Source: Elephas maximus indicus (lineage: Eukaryota > Chordata > Mammalia > Proboscidea > Elephantidae). Taken from it: DNA of 64,000 nt. The notes under the pieces were generated by a model, which was given only the letters and a program-made list of their open reading frames with translations, searched no databases and was not told where the DNA came from. The stretch's first letter is position 1; each line of letters starts with the position of its first letter. The stretch covers positions 3,861,501 to 3,925,500 of the forward strand of contig NC_064838.1 in the NCBI RefSeq assembly GCF_024166365.1. Direction: 5' to 3'. A program made the position numbers and the translations under genes. Shown here in pieces: positions 12,398-23,105 of this stretch.

Positions 12398-13495
12398 AAT
12401 AAGGTATTTTATACAAGGTAATACCTCTTCTGTGCCTGCTCCCACCAGCACAAATCAGTATCAGTGATAGTGAGGCAGTGTGCATTAACACCGTAGTTAT
12501 ACAAGTTTTCCCACTGAACTTTGGTGTATCAGCTATTGTGCAAGCATTTCACCAGTGTTCATTCTATATATATTGATACATGGTTTAAACGATTTAAAAA
12601 TAATGTTAACAATAACATAAGGGACATTCATTAACAGTATTTTCCATATTTTAACACATCAGAAAACACCAAATCATTAAAACATTAACTTGTACTTCCA
12701 TATTCATTTGTTCTGGGAAGACTTTAAAATAAAGCATATCCTGCCATTTTAGGGTGCACATTTGAACTACTTATAATCTATAACTCTATCATTAATGATA
12801 AAATTTTAACTCTATAATGATCTTTTATTGGAATCCAGGCATGTGATTTCCTCTCACATCAAATTCTATAAAAGATTATGTTATCAAAGCATATATATAA
12901 ATATATATGTGTGTGTATATCTCTTTGCATGTATGTATTTATATGTATATGTATATATTTGTGTGTGCATATAAATATGCATATATATATAACAGTATAT
13001 TGACCAATTAAACGTAAGGCAAGCACAAAGTGTCTATTTGGCATATGATCTAGAGATGGCATATTATATGTATCTTGCCATCATGCTGTTCTATTTTAGG
13101 TAATTATAACATATATTGTAAGTCTGGGGTTTCTTTTCTTGTATATATAGTTTCCTACTCTTCTTCTTTCAAATTTCTATAGTCTGAGGCTGCAAATAAA
13201 ATTTTAAAAAATTATTGTGATTTTCAACTGTGTAGGGTGCTATACAATCAAGGCAAAATAGTTAAGTGGATACAGAAGGTGAAATAATTGTAAATGTAAA
13301 CAATAGCTTCTGGTGTTCATCAGATTCATTATTATTCTCATTGAGTTACTTTATAATAAATAAAACATTCGATGATTTTGTTTATGCATGATATGCTTTC
13401 AATGTACATTACCTTGTTTTGTGTATTGAAGTTCCATGTACATTTATTTTTTTCAAAAAGGGTTCTGCTACTAAAAGTATTTGATACCTCTGATA
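12398..13495. other. No recognised element; TA/TG-rich patch
   Basis: AT-rich sequence without a believable gene. The patch 12888-12990 is a degenerate (TA)n/(TG)n microsatellite. It produces a spurious 67-codon frame on the minus strand. Confidence 0.45.
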
Positions 13496-13740
13496 GTGTG
13501 GCTAAAGAATGGATATGAACTCAGATTTGAGTTTGAATTTTGTTCTGAAACTTATTAGGCTTATGGCATTGGTCAAGTTAACCTAACCCTCTCAGATTTA
13601 GTTTCCTTATCTATAAAATGTGGATAACATCTATTTCATAGAACTGTGCAAGCCAAAAACTTGTTGCTGTCAAGTCGATTCTAACGCATAGCAACCCTAT
13701 TGGACAGAGAATAACTGTCCCATGGGGATTCCAAGGCAGT

Positions 13741-13773
13741 AATCTTTATAGAAGCAGACTGCCACATCTTCCT
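13741..13773. repeat. 33-bp target site duplication, left copy (RTE)
   Basis: Begins AATCTTTATAGAAGCAG. It matches 16465-16497 at 30 of 33 positions. It lies in the AfroSINE core. Confidence 0.88.
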
Positions 13774-16464
13774 AGGCATTAGTGAGCTGAAATGGACTGG
13801 TATTGGCCATTTTGAATCAGACAATCGTATGGCCTACTCTGCTAGGAATGACAAATTGAAGAGGAATGGCGTCATTAAAAGGAACATTTCTAGATCTATC
13901 CTGAAGTATGATGCTGTCAGTGATAGGATAATATCCATACATATAATAGGAAGACCAGTTAATACGACTGTCTTTCAAATTTATGCACCAACCACTAAGG
14001 CCAAAGGTGAAAAAATTGAAGATTTTTACCAACTTCTGGAATCAGAAATTGATCAAACGTGCCATCAAGATGGATTGATAATTACTGATGATTGGAATGT
14101 GAAAATTGGATACAAAGAAGAAGGAACAGTAGTTGGAATATATGGCATTGGTGATAGAAACAATGCTGAAGATAGTGTGATAGAATTTTGCAAGACCAAC
14201 AACTTCCTCACTGCAAAAACCATTTTTCAACAACATGAATAGTGACTATACGTGGGGACCTTGCTGGATGGAATACACAGGAGTCAAGTCGACTACATCT
14301 GTGGAAATAGTCAATGGAAAACCTTAATATCATCAGTCAGAACCAGGCCAGGGGCAAATGGTGGAACAGACCTTCAATTTCTCATATGTAAGTTGAAGTT
14401 GAAGAAAATTAGAACAAGTCCATGAGAGCCGAAGTACGACCTTGAGTGTACTCCACCTGAATTTAGAGACCACTTCAAGAATAGGTTTGATGTATTGAGC
14501 ACTAATGACCAAAGACCAGATGAGCTGTGGAATGACATCAAGGACATCATACATGAAGAAGGCAAGAGGTCATTAAAAAGAAAGAAAATACCAAAATGGA
14601 TGTCAGAAGAGACTCTGAAAGTTCTTGAACACAGAGTAGCTAAAGTGAAAGGAAGAAATGATGAAGTAAAAGAGCTGAACAGAAGATTTCAAAGGGTGGT
14701 TTGAGAAGACAAAGTAAAGTATTATAATGACATGTGCAAAGACCTAGAGATAGAAAACCAAAAGGGAAGAACACGCTCTGCATTTCTCAAGCTGAAAGAA
14801 CTGAAGAAAAAATTCAAGCCTCGAGTTGCAATAGTGAAGTATTCTACAGGGAACATACTAAATGACTCAGGAAGCATCAAAAGAAGATTGATGACATACA
14901 CAGTCACTGTACCAAAAAGAATTGGTCAACATTCAGCCATCTCAGGAAGTAGCATATGAACTGATGGCACTGAAGGAAGAGGTCCAAGCTACACTGAAGG
15001 CATTGACAAAAAACAAAGCTCCAGGAATTGACAGAGTATCAATTGAGATATTTCAACAAATGGATGCAGCGCTGGAAATACTCACTTATCTATGCCAAGA
15101 AATTTGGAAGACAGCCACCTGACCAACTGACTGGAAGGGATTCATATTTGTACCCATTCTAAAGAAAGGTGATTCAACTGAATGTGGAAATTATCAAACA
15201 ATATCATTAGTATCACATACAAGTAAAATTTTGCTGAAGATCACTCAAAGCAGTTGTAGCAGTACCCTGACAGGGACCTGACAGAAATTCAAGCTGGATC
15301 CAGAAGAGGACGTGGAACCAGGGATATCATTGCTGATTGGATTGTGGCTGAAAGCAGAGAATACCAGAAAGATGTTAATCTGTGTTTTATTGACTATGCA
15401 AAGACATTTGGCTGTGTGAATCATAACAAATTATGGATAACATTGTGAAGAATAGGAATTCCAAAACACTCAGTTGTGCTCATGAGGAACTTGTACTTAG
15501 ACCCAAGAGATAGTCGTTGGAACAGAACAAGGGAATACTGCGTGGTTTAACATCGAGAAAGATGTGCGTCAGTATGTATTCTTTCAACATACTTAGTCTG
15601 TATGCTGAGCAAATAATCCGAAAAGCTGGACTATATGAAGAAGAATGGGGCATCAGGACTGGAGCAAGACTCATTAACAACCGGCATTATGTGCAAATGA
15701 CACAACCTTGCTTGCTGAAAGTGAAGAGAACTTGAAGCACTTACTGACGAAGATCAAAGACCACAGACATCAGTATGGATTACACCTCAGCATAAAACAA
15801 AAATCCTCACAACTGGACCAATAAGCAACATCATGATAAACGGAGAAAAGATTGAAGTTGTAAAGGATTTCATTTTACTTGGATCCATAATCAACGCTCA
15901 CGGAAGCAGCAGTCAAGAAATCAAGGGACATATTGCATTGGACAAATTTGCTGCAAAAGATCTCCTTAAAGTGATAAAAAGCAAAGGTATCACTTTGAGG
16001 CCTAAGGTGTGCCTGACCTAAACCACGGTGTTCTCAATCACCTCATATGCGTGTGAAAGCTAGACAATGCATAAAGAAGACTGAAGAATTGATGCCTTCG
16101 AATTATGGTGTTGGTAAAGAATATTGTATATACCATGGACTGCCAGAAGAATGAAAAATGCGTCTTGGAAGATGTACAGTCAGAATGTTCATTAGAAGCG
16201 AGAATAGTGAGACTTTATCTCACATACTTTGGACCTGTTATCAGGAGGGACCAGTCACTGGAGAAAGACATTGTGCTTTGTAAAGTAGAGGATCAGGGAA
16301 AAAGAGGAAAACCCTGAAGGAGATGGGCTGACATAGTGGCTGCAATAATGGGCTCAAACATAACAATGATTGTGAGGATGGCCAGGATTGGGCAGTGTTT
16401 CATTTTGTTGTATATAGGGTCTCTATGAGTCAGAACCAACTAGACGGCACCTAACAACAACAAC
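13774..16464 (+). mobile_element. RTE/BovB-clade LINE, 5'-truncated, 2.7 kb
   Basis: RTE LINEs encode one protein with endonuclease and RT domains. This copy starts inside the endonuclease ('gaaatggactggtattggcc', coding for a KWTGI-like motif), then NTTVFQIYAPTTKAKGE (13959-14009) and DDWNVKIGYKEEG (14086-14124). The RT part is at about 14980-15760, including ALTKNKAPGIDRVS (14998-15039). The C-terminal part at 15833-16021 reads INGEKIEVVKDFILLGSIIN. It ends in the RTE tail 'tctctatgagtcagaaccaa' and (AAC)n. Several stops and frameshifts show it is dead. Confidence 0.9.
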
Positions 16465-16497
16465 AATCTTTGCAGAAGCAGACTGCCACATCTTTCT
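16465..16497. repeat. 33-bp target site duplication, right copy (RTE)
   Basis: Begins AATCTTTGCAGAAGCAG, directly after the RTE (AAC)n tail; partner of 13741-13773. It is long for a LINE TSD. Confidence 0.88.
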
Positions 16498-16690
16498 CCA
16501 GAAGAGCAACTGGTGGATTCAAATTGCAGACCTTTTGGTTAACACCCAACCGCTTAACCATTGCGCCTCATAAACTGTAAAAAAAAATGTAGGGAGGGTT
16601 AAATGAAATAATGTATAAACCACAAGCATACTGCCTGATAGATACCTGCTGTACAATAAGTGGCATTTATTACAACCGGTTTTTGGTATT

Positions 16691-17855
16691 ATTACTGTTA
16701 GTAGTGTGACCTGTTATGATTCTTTACATAAAACAGTAAAATCAAGAATCAGGGATTCAGTTCATATGAGTGGAGAGGTTCGAAGCTGGCTCATTGTCAA
16801 GAAACATAGTGTTAATTAAAACTTAAGTAAGTTTAAGAGTGAAGAGATGTAACAGATGTGGTGTGGAATAGGGCTATTTTTGTACATGCTGTGTTTACAT
16901 TTGATAAAAATTACTATTTGGCTTTTAAATTTTAAAGCAATGCTAATGAAGGCAAGGGGAGCTTATACTGCATTTCGTATTTTGTCTCTATCCTGACTCA
17001 CATATTAGTTTGGAGTTGTACAATAGAGAGTTACATTTAGATTTAATAATTTTCTTACCATTTTCATTGATGTAGATTATAGAGTTGTGAATTTGGAAAA
17101 AATATTTGAGATTATTTTGAGTATTTTTGTTCACTTAATAGATGATGAAACTGAAGCCAGAGAAGTAAAATAACTTGCACATACTAATAGTTAGCCAGTT
17201 AGTAGTAGAGCTGGAAATGGAGCCTGGACTTCTTGGTGCTTAGGCCATCATTTTTGCCTGGGAGCCATATGTCCTGGGCTTCCTAGGATGGTCTGGTTCC
17301 AAATATTCACTGCCGTCCTCAGATTGGATGTCAAATAAATTTCAGATTGTGTGTGTCACAGTTTTCAGAATGGAAGATATGATCCCTGTAGATAAGGTTA
17401 CTTTTAAAACTTTCATTCACAGGGTATATAGTTTTCAGTTAGACAGTGATAGCCCAATTTGTAAAGTGACTAGTCTATGTACTTTTATTAATTTCTTATT
17501 CTTCATCATGGCAAACAAAGCTTCTCCATCTGAAATGTGAACAAGGACAGAAAAAGCAGGGAGACCAGTTCTTAGCAGTATTGGTTAATAGCAAGGCAGT
17601 GAAAGATGAAAAGTTCACTGACTAAAGTTGAGATAATTTCTTCATGGGGATCTTAATATTAGATTAAAACCTATGATCTTTGCTCTGACTTTTCAGTTTA
17701 TAACCCAGATCTGGCTACATATCAGCCACTCACTACAAGAAAGCTGGATATACATATAGATAAAGAGAAAAATCAGCATACTTAGGGTTTTCCTTAATTA
17801 ACCAGTTTACTAATTTATCCATCCATTTATCCAATTATGTACTGAGTCACAGTAC
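16691..17855. other. No gene seen; contains one MIR
   Basis: AT-rich stretch. The only recognised item is the MIR at about 17085-17240. The 70-codon frame at 17328-17540 has no motif I recognise. Confidence 0.4.
17085..17240 (-). repeat. MIR SINE fragment
   Basis: Minus-strand MIR: 'agatgatgaaactgaagcca', then 'aataacttgcacatacta', 'agttagtagtagagctgg', 'cctggacttcttggtgc'. This is the usual order of the MIR core read in reverse. Confidence 0.7.
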
Positions 17856-17866
17856 CTAACATATAA

Positions 17867-18027
17867 CCCAAACCCACTGCTGTCGAGTTGATTCCGACTC
17901 ATAGAGACTCTGTAGGACAGAGTAGAACTGCCCCATAGTGTTTCCAAGGAGCGCCTGGCGGATTTGACCTGCCGACCTTTTTGTTAGCAGCCATAGCTCC
18001 TAACCACTATGATACCAGGGTTTCAAT
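17867..18027 (-). mobile_element. AfroSINE, full length with TSD
   Basis: Reverse-strand AfroSINE from 'aacccactgctgtcgag' to 'gataccagggtttc'. The 11-bp TSD CTAACATATAA is perfect on both sides (17856-17866 and 18028-18038). Confidence 0.92.
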
Positions 18028-18249
18028 CTAACATATAAAGCAGATGCTTAATAAGTGATTGATATTATCATTTTTTAAATGATATATCCCTATGCCGAGG
18101 CATGCTCAAACAAAATAGGTTTCTTCCTTGGAGAGCCCTATGTTTGGTTAAAAAAAAAAAAAAAAGGTTAGATCCCTGTAATCCATCAGGAAGCAGAAAG
18201 CACACTAGGTATTTGTAGACAACATCCTTTTTTTTTTTTTAAATCCACT

Positions 18250-18630
18250 CTGATAATGTGTGTGTGTGTGTGTGTTTTAATTGTGGTAGAAATATATATA
18301 ACAAAACACACAGCGATTCAACAATTTCTAGATGTATGATTCATTGACATTGATTACATTCTTCAAGTTGTGCAACTATTGCAGGTATCTTTTTCCTGAT
18401 TATCCCACCACCAGGAATATACATTCAATGCACCCTAAGCAAAACCCCCTCTTTTTCCCTCCTTCCCAACCCTGGTAACCACTAATAATTTTCGGTTTTC
18501 ATGTATTTGCTTATTTCATGTAAGTGAGATTGTACAGTATTTGCTCTTTTGTGACTGACTGAGTTTGTTTAGCATAATGTTTTCTAGTTTCATCCACGTT
18601 GTGGCGTGAATGAGGACTTCATTGCCCTTT
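18250..18630 (-). mobile_element. Old L1 (L1M-type) 3' UTR fragment
   Basis: Minus-strand match, from memory, to the 3' end of L1MA/L1MB-type elements: 'attgtggtagaaatatatat', 'caagttgtgcaactattgca', 'ccctggtaaccactaataat', 'tgtgactgactgagtttg'. A (TG)n run at 18258-18274 precedes it. Confidence 0.7.
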
Positions 18631-20339
18631 TGTTGTTGTTAGGTACCGTCGAGTCGGTTCTGATTCATAGTGACTGTGTGCACAACAGAATGAAACACTG
18701 CCCATTCCTGCGCCATCGTTACAATCATTGTTATGCTTGAGCTCATTTTTGTAGCCACTGTGTCAATCCACCTCGTTGAAGGTCTTCCTCTTTTCTGCTG
18801 ACCCTGTACTCTGCCAAGCATGATATCCTTCTCTGGGACTGATCCCTCCTGACAACATGTCCAAGTATGTAAGACGCTGTCTTGCCATCCTTGCCTCTAA
18901 GGAGCATTCTGGCTGCACTTCCTCCAAGGCAGATTTGTTTGTTCTTTTGGCAGTCCATGGTATATTCAGTATTCTTTGCCAACACCACAATTCAAAGGCG
19001 TCAATTCTTCTTTGGTGTTCCTTATTCATTATCCAGCTTTCACATGCATATGATGCGATTGAAAATACCATGGCTTGGGTCAGGCACACCTTAGTCTTCT
19101 TAGTCTTCAAGGTGACATCTTTGTTCTTCAAAACTTTGAAGAGATCTTTTGCAGCAGATTTACCCAATGCAATGCATCCTTTGATTTCTTGACTGCTGCT
19201 TCCATGGCTGTTGATTGTGGATCCAAGTAAAATGAAATCCTTGACAACTTCAATCTTTTCTTCATTTATCATGATGTTGCTCATTGGTCCAGTTGTGAGG
19301 ATTTTTGTTTTATATTGAGGTGCAATGCATACTGAAGGCTGTGGTGTTTGATCTTCATCAGTAAGTGCTTCAAGTTCTCTTCACTTTCAGCAAGCAAGGT
19401 TGTGTCATCTGCATAACACAGGTTGTTAATGAGTCTTCTTCCAATCCTGATGCCATCTTCTTCTTCATATAGTCCAGCTTCTCATATTATTTGCTCAGCA
19501 TACAGGTTGAATAGGTATGGTGAAAGAATACAACCCTGACGCACACCTTTCCTGACTTTAAACCAATCAGTATCCCCTTATTCTGTCCAAATAACTGCCT
19601 CTTGATCTATGTAAAGTCTTCTCATGAGCACAATTAAGTGTTCTGGAATTCCCATTCTTTGCAATGTTACCCATAATTTGTTATGATCCACACAGTCAAA
19701 TGCCTTTGCATAGTCAGTAAAACACAGATAAACATCCTTTTGGTGTTCTCTGCTTTCAGCCAGGATCCATCTGACATCAGTAATCATATCCCTGGTTCCA
19801 CGTCCTTTTCTGAAACCGGCCTGAATTTCTGGCAGTTCCCTGTCGATATACTGCTGCACCCAGTTTTGAAGGATCTTCAGCAAAATTTTCCTTGTGTGTG
19901 ATATTAATGATATTGTTCTATAATTTCCACATTCAGTTGGATCACCTTTCTTGGGAATAGGCATAAACATGGATCTCTTCCAGTCAGTTGGCCAGGAAGC
20001 TGTCTTCCATATTTCTTGGCATAGATGGGTGAGCACCTCCAGTGCTGCATCCGTTTGTTGAAACATCTCAGTTGATATTCCATTAATTCGTGGAGCCTTG
20101 TTTTTCACTAGTACCTTCAGAGCAGCTTGGACTTCTTCCTTCAGTACCATCGGTTCCTGATCATATGCCACCTCTTGGAATGGTTGAACATCGACTAATT
20201 GTTTTTGGTATAATGACTGTGTGTATTCCTTCCATCTTCTTTTGATGCTTCCTGCGTTGTTTAGTATTTTCCACATAGAATCCTTCACTTTTGCAATTCG
20301 AGGCTTGAATTTTTTCTTCAGTTCTTTCAGCTTGAGAAA
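18631..20339 (-). mobile_element. RTE/BovB-clade LINE, 5'-truncated, 1.7 kb
   Basis: Minus-strand copy whose (AAC)n tail appears as 'ttgttgttgttagg' at 18631. It keeps one long open stretch (19578-20411, 277 codons, of which the first about 24 come from flanking MIR sequence). This covers the RT N-terminal half: KNKAPRINGISTEMFQQ, PIPKKGDPTECGNYRTISL, and motif A as CFTDYAKAFDCVDHNKLW. The YADD catalytic box is intact at nucleotide level near 19405 but lies in another frame. The C-terminal part (19284-18763) is open for 173 codons with LGSTINSHGSSSQEIKG. It is less decayed than the 13774 copy. Confidence 0.9.
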
Positions 20340-20344
20340 CACAA

Positions 20345-20440
20345 GTATACAGTGAGTTAATACATGTAAAGCACATAGAAGAAGGCCTGGCGCATTGAAA
20401 GACCTCAACAAATGGTAGTGATTATTATTTTATATAGCTT
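20345..20440 (+). repeat. MIR SINE 3' part
   Basis: 'gtgagttaatacatgtaaag' then 'aggcctggcgcattgaaaga' and 'caacaaatggtagtgattat' follow the MIR 3' consensus closely. It adjoins the 5' end of the RTE at 18631-20339. Confidence 0.75.
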
Positions 20441-20639
20441 TAATTTTGTTTTTTAAAAAGTATATCATACTATGCAATATTTTTAACACAATACTTTGTG
20501 GACCTCTTTCCAAGTCTATACATACACATGCGTGTATACACACATCTGTAATCTACCTATTTTTTTTTTTTAAAGTCTAATATTGTGTGGTATACAAGTA
20601 TCTTTATTTCTTTTTAAAACATATGCTTTTCCTATGGCT

Positions 20640-21400
20640 TCAACGATACTATTCTTTTCTGGTTTCCTCCTATGTCTCTGACCATTCCTGTCCAAATTTA
20701 CTTTGTGGGATCTTTTTTCTCTGTCCAGCCCTCAAATGTCTCTTTTTTTAGAAGTTTTGTTTTTAGACCCACTTTCCTTTTCAGTTTATACATTCCTGTG
20801 GTTGTGAGCTCCATAGCCACGACTTTAACGTAAGCTATAATCTTCAAAATCTGTCTCTAGCCCAGATCTCTTCTCTGAGCTCCAGAATTATATATTCAAC
20901 TGCCCACTGGTCATCTCTACTTGAATATTTTAAAGGCAGTTCAAATTCTACAAGTACCTTTTCTCCACTAAACGTTTCCTCTCAGGAAATGGTACCACCA
21001 TCCATCCGGTTTTCCAAGCCAAAGGCACCAGAATCATTGTTGATTCCTACCTCTGCATTTGTCATGAATCCTTCTTATGGTGCGCTTCTCCATCTGCACT
21101 ACCTTGGTCCATCATCTCACACAGGGGCTAGTGCAACAGACGACTATTTCCAGTCCTGTCCCCCTGCAGTCCCCTCTACACTGCAGGAAAATGGATCCTT
21201 CTATGAGGATAATCTGGCTACGGATTTCTCTTCCTTCAAATCCTTTCAAAGCTCCTTAACATAACTGTAAGTTTCTTCATGATCTGGCCTTTACAGAATC
21301 CTCCAGTTCCGTATTTTGCCATCTCCTGTCAGCCTGAATGTTCTTCTGTTTCTTGATTTCTCCGTGCTATCTATTTCTTGCCTCTGGGTCTTTATACGTA
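20640..21400 (+). mobile_element. L2/CR1-clade LINE ORF2 fragment, left part
   Basis: Ancient LINE reading plus. The translation near 20986-21070 gives NGTTIHP-like residues, then a block that in this clade reads LGVILDSSL (RT downstream region). The part 21270-21395 ('catgatctggcctttac', 'tcttgcctctgggtctttat') resembles the ORF2 end and start of the 3' UTR. It resumes at about 23990. Classification is by recalled sequence features; L2 versus L3 is uncertain. Confidence 0.55.
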
Positions 21401-21940
21401 TGTGTGTGTGTATGTGCATGTGTGTGTATGTGCATGTGCATGTGTATGTGTGTGTGTGTATGTGCATGTGCATGTGTATGTGTGTGCATGTGTGTGTGTA
21501 TGTGCATGTGTGTGTGCATGTGTATGTGTGTGTGTGCATGTGTATGTGTGTGTGTGTGCATGTGCATGTGTATGTGTGTGTATGTGCATGTGTGTGCATG
21601 TGCATGTGTGTGTGCATGTGTATGTGCACGTGTATGTGTGTGTATGTGCATGTGTGTATGTATGTGCATGTGTATGTGTGTGTATGTGCATGTGCGTGTG
21701 TGCGCCTGTGTGTGTGTATGCGTATGTGCATGTGCGTGTGCATGTGTGTGTGCATGTGTATGTGTGCATGTGTATGTGCATGTGTGTGTGCATGTGTATG
21801 TGTGTGTATGTGCATGTGTATGTGTGTGTGCGTGTGTATGTGCATGTGTATGTGTGTGCATGTGTGCATGTGCATATGCATGTGTATGTGCATGTGTATG
21901 TGTGTGCGTGTGCATGTGTATGTGTATATGCATATGTATG
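21398..21940. repeat. TG/CATG-rich alternating pyrimidine-purine satellite, about 540 bp
   Basis: Degenerate tandem array of TATGTGCATGTGTG-type units. Nearly every step alternates pyrimidine and purine; one clear phase slip is visible (GCGCC near 21703-21707). Such tracts favour left-handed Z-DNA. Because TGA, TAA and TAG cannot form in the array, it yields long frames (up to 238 codons) of Cys/Val/Met or His/Thr on both strands. These are artefacts. Confidence 0.93.
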
Positions 21941-21944
21941 GTTT

Positions 21945-23105
21945 AGGTGAATGTTTAGCTCAAGTTAATTTCTCATACAAAAATTTATATGCATATTGCT
22001 CTGTGACATTAGTTGCAATCCTTGTAATGTGACAGCACAGTCCCCCTTTCCACTCCCTGGGTTTCTTGTGACCATTCAACCAGTTCCTGTCCCTTCCTGC
22101 CTTCTCATCCTGCCTCCAGACAGGGGCTGCTCATTTAGTCTCGTGTATCTGCTTGAACTAAGAAGCACACTTTTAGTGAGTATTATTCTATCATTTGTAG
22201 TCCAGTCTAATCTTTGTGTGAAGAGTGGGCTTTGGGAATGGTTTTAGTTCTGGGTTAACAGAGTGTCTGGGGGCCATGGCTTTGGGGGTTCCTCCAGTCT
22301 CAGTCAGGCAATTAAGCCAAAACCTATTGCTATCAAGTTGATTCTGGCTCATAGTGACCCTTCAAGACAGAGTAGAACTGCCCCATAGGGTTTCCAAGAA
22401 GCACCTGGTGGATTCGAACTGCAGAACTTTTGGTTAGCAGCTGAACTCTTAAGCACTGTTTCCAGTCCCGTCATTAAATCTGGTCTTTTGATGTGAATAC
22501 AAGTTCTGCTCCACACTTTTCTCTGGCTCTGTCAGGGACTCTCTGTTGTGTTCTCTGTCAGGGCAGTCATTGGTGGTAGCTGGGCACCATCTATTTCTTC
22601 TGGTCTCAGACTGTTGGAGTCTCCGGTTTATGTGGCCCTTTTGTCCTTTGGGCTAATATTTTTCTCATGTCTTTGGTTTTCTTCATCCTCCTTTGCTCCT
22701 AGTGGGTTGGGACCAATTGATGCATCTCAGATGGCTGCTCGCAAACTTTTAAGACCCCAGACGCCACACTATTTCTAGCTTTTTAAGGAAGTGCCAAATC
22801 GATCTCCACAGTGGTACCATTTTACATTCCCACCAGCAGTGCACAAGTGTTCCAGTCTCTTCACAACCTCTCCAACATTTATTATTTTGTGTTTTTTGGA
22901 TTAGTGTCTGGCCTTGTTGGGGTAAGATACTATCTGATTGTAGTTTTGATTTGCATTTCTCTAATGGCTAATGTTTGTGAACATTTCCTCATTTATCTGT
23001 TAGCTGCCTGAATGTCTTCTTTGGGGCAGTGTCTGTTCATTTCCTTTGCCGATTTTTTAATTGGTTGTTTGTCTTTTTGCTGTTGAGGTGTTGCAGTACT
23101 GGCAG
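21945..23105 (-). mobile_element. L1-G: old L1 fragment (3' UTR plus ORF2 end)
   Basis: Minus-strand L1 of an older subfamily than L1-A. The 3' UTR is at 21945-22315 and 22463-22772 ('tgctcgcaaacttttaagac', 'cccagacgcc'), interrupted by a SINE. It then jumps to the C-terminal part of ORF2 (22773-23105: 'tttctagctttttaaggaag', 'cccaccagcagtgcac'), so about 1 kb between these parts is deleted. The 3' end abuts the TG-rich array. Confidence 0.85.
22316..22462 (-). mobile_element. AfroSINE inside L1-G
   Basis: Minus-strand SINE from 'gccaaaacctattgctatca' to 'cttaagcactgtttcc', lacking part of the head. It splits the L1 phrase 'cagtcag.ccattaa.tctgg'. A degenerate TSD (agtcaggcaattaa / agtcccgtcattaa) is visible. 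Confidence 0.85.

Larger units (their letters stand above)
13651..16568 (-). mobile_element. AfroSINE (long-core), split by an RTE
   Basis: The SINE 3' half is at 13651-13773 (tail, then 'actgtcccatggggattcc' and 'gcagactgccacatctt'). The head half is at 16465-16568 (same core block, then 'aactggtggattcaaattgc' and 'cgcttaaccattgcgcc'). The core block occurs on both sides because it became the TSD of the RTE inserted in between. Confidence 0.85.
13500..16690 (+). repeat. MIR SINE, split by AfroSINE and RTE
   Basis: The first half (13500-13647) has the MIR order: 'ggtcaagttaacctaaccct', 'gtttccttatctataaaatg', 'tggataacatctatttcat'. The second half resumes at about 16585 ('gggttaaatgaaataatgta', 'actgcctgatag') to about 16690. 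The two halves are collinear, so the AfroSINE (13651-16568) landed inside the MIR. Short repeats AACTGT at 13642 and near 16573 are a plausible TSD. Confidence 0.7.

Noticed and set aside
21291..22032. Long open frames (up to 238 codons) on both strands, rich in Cys/Val/Met or His/Thr
   Set aside because: They come from the TG/CATG satellite, which cannot contain stop codons. The peptides are low-complexity and occur in several frames at once.
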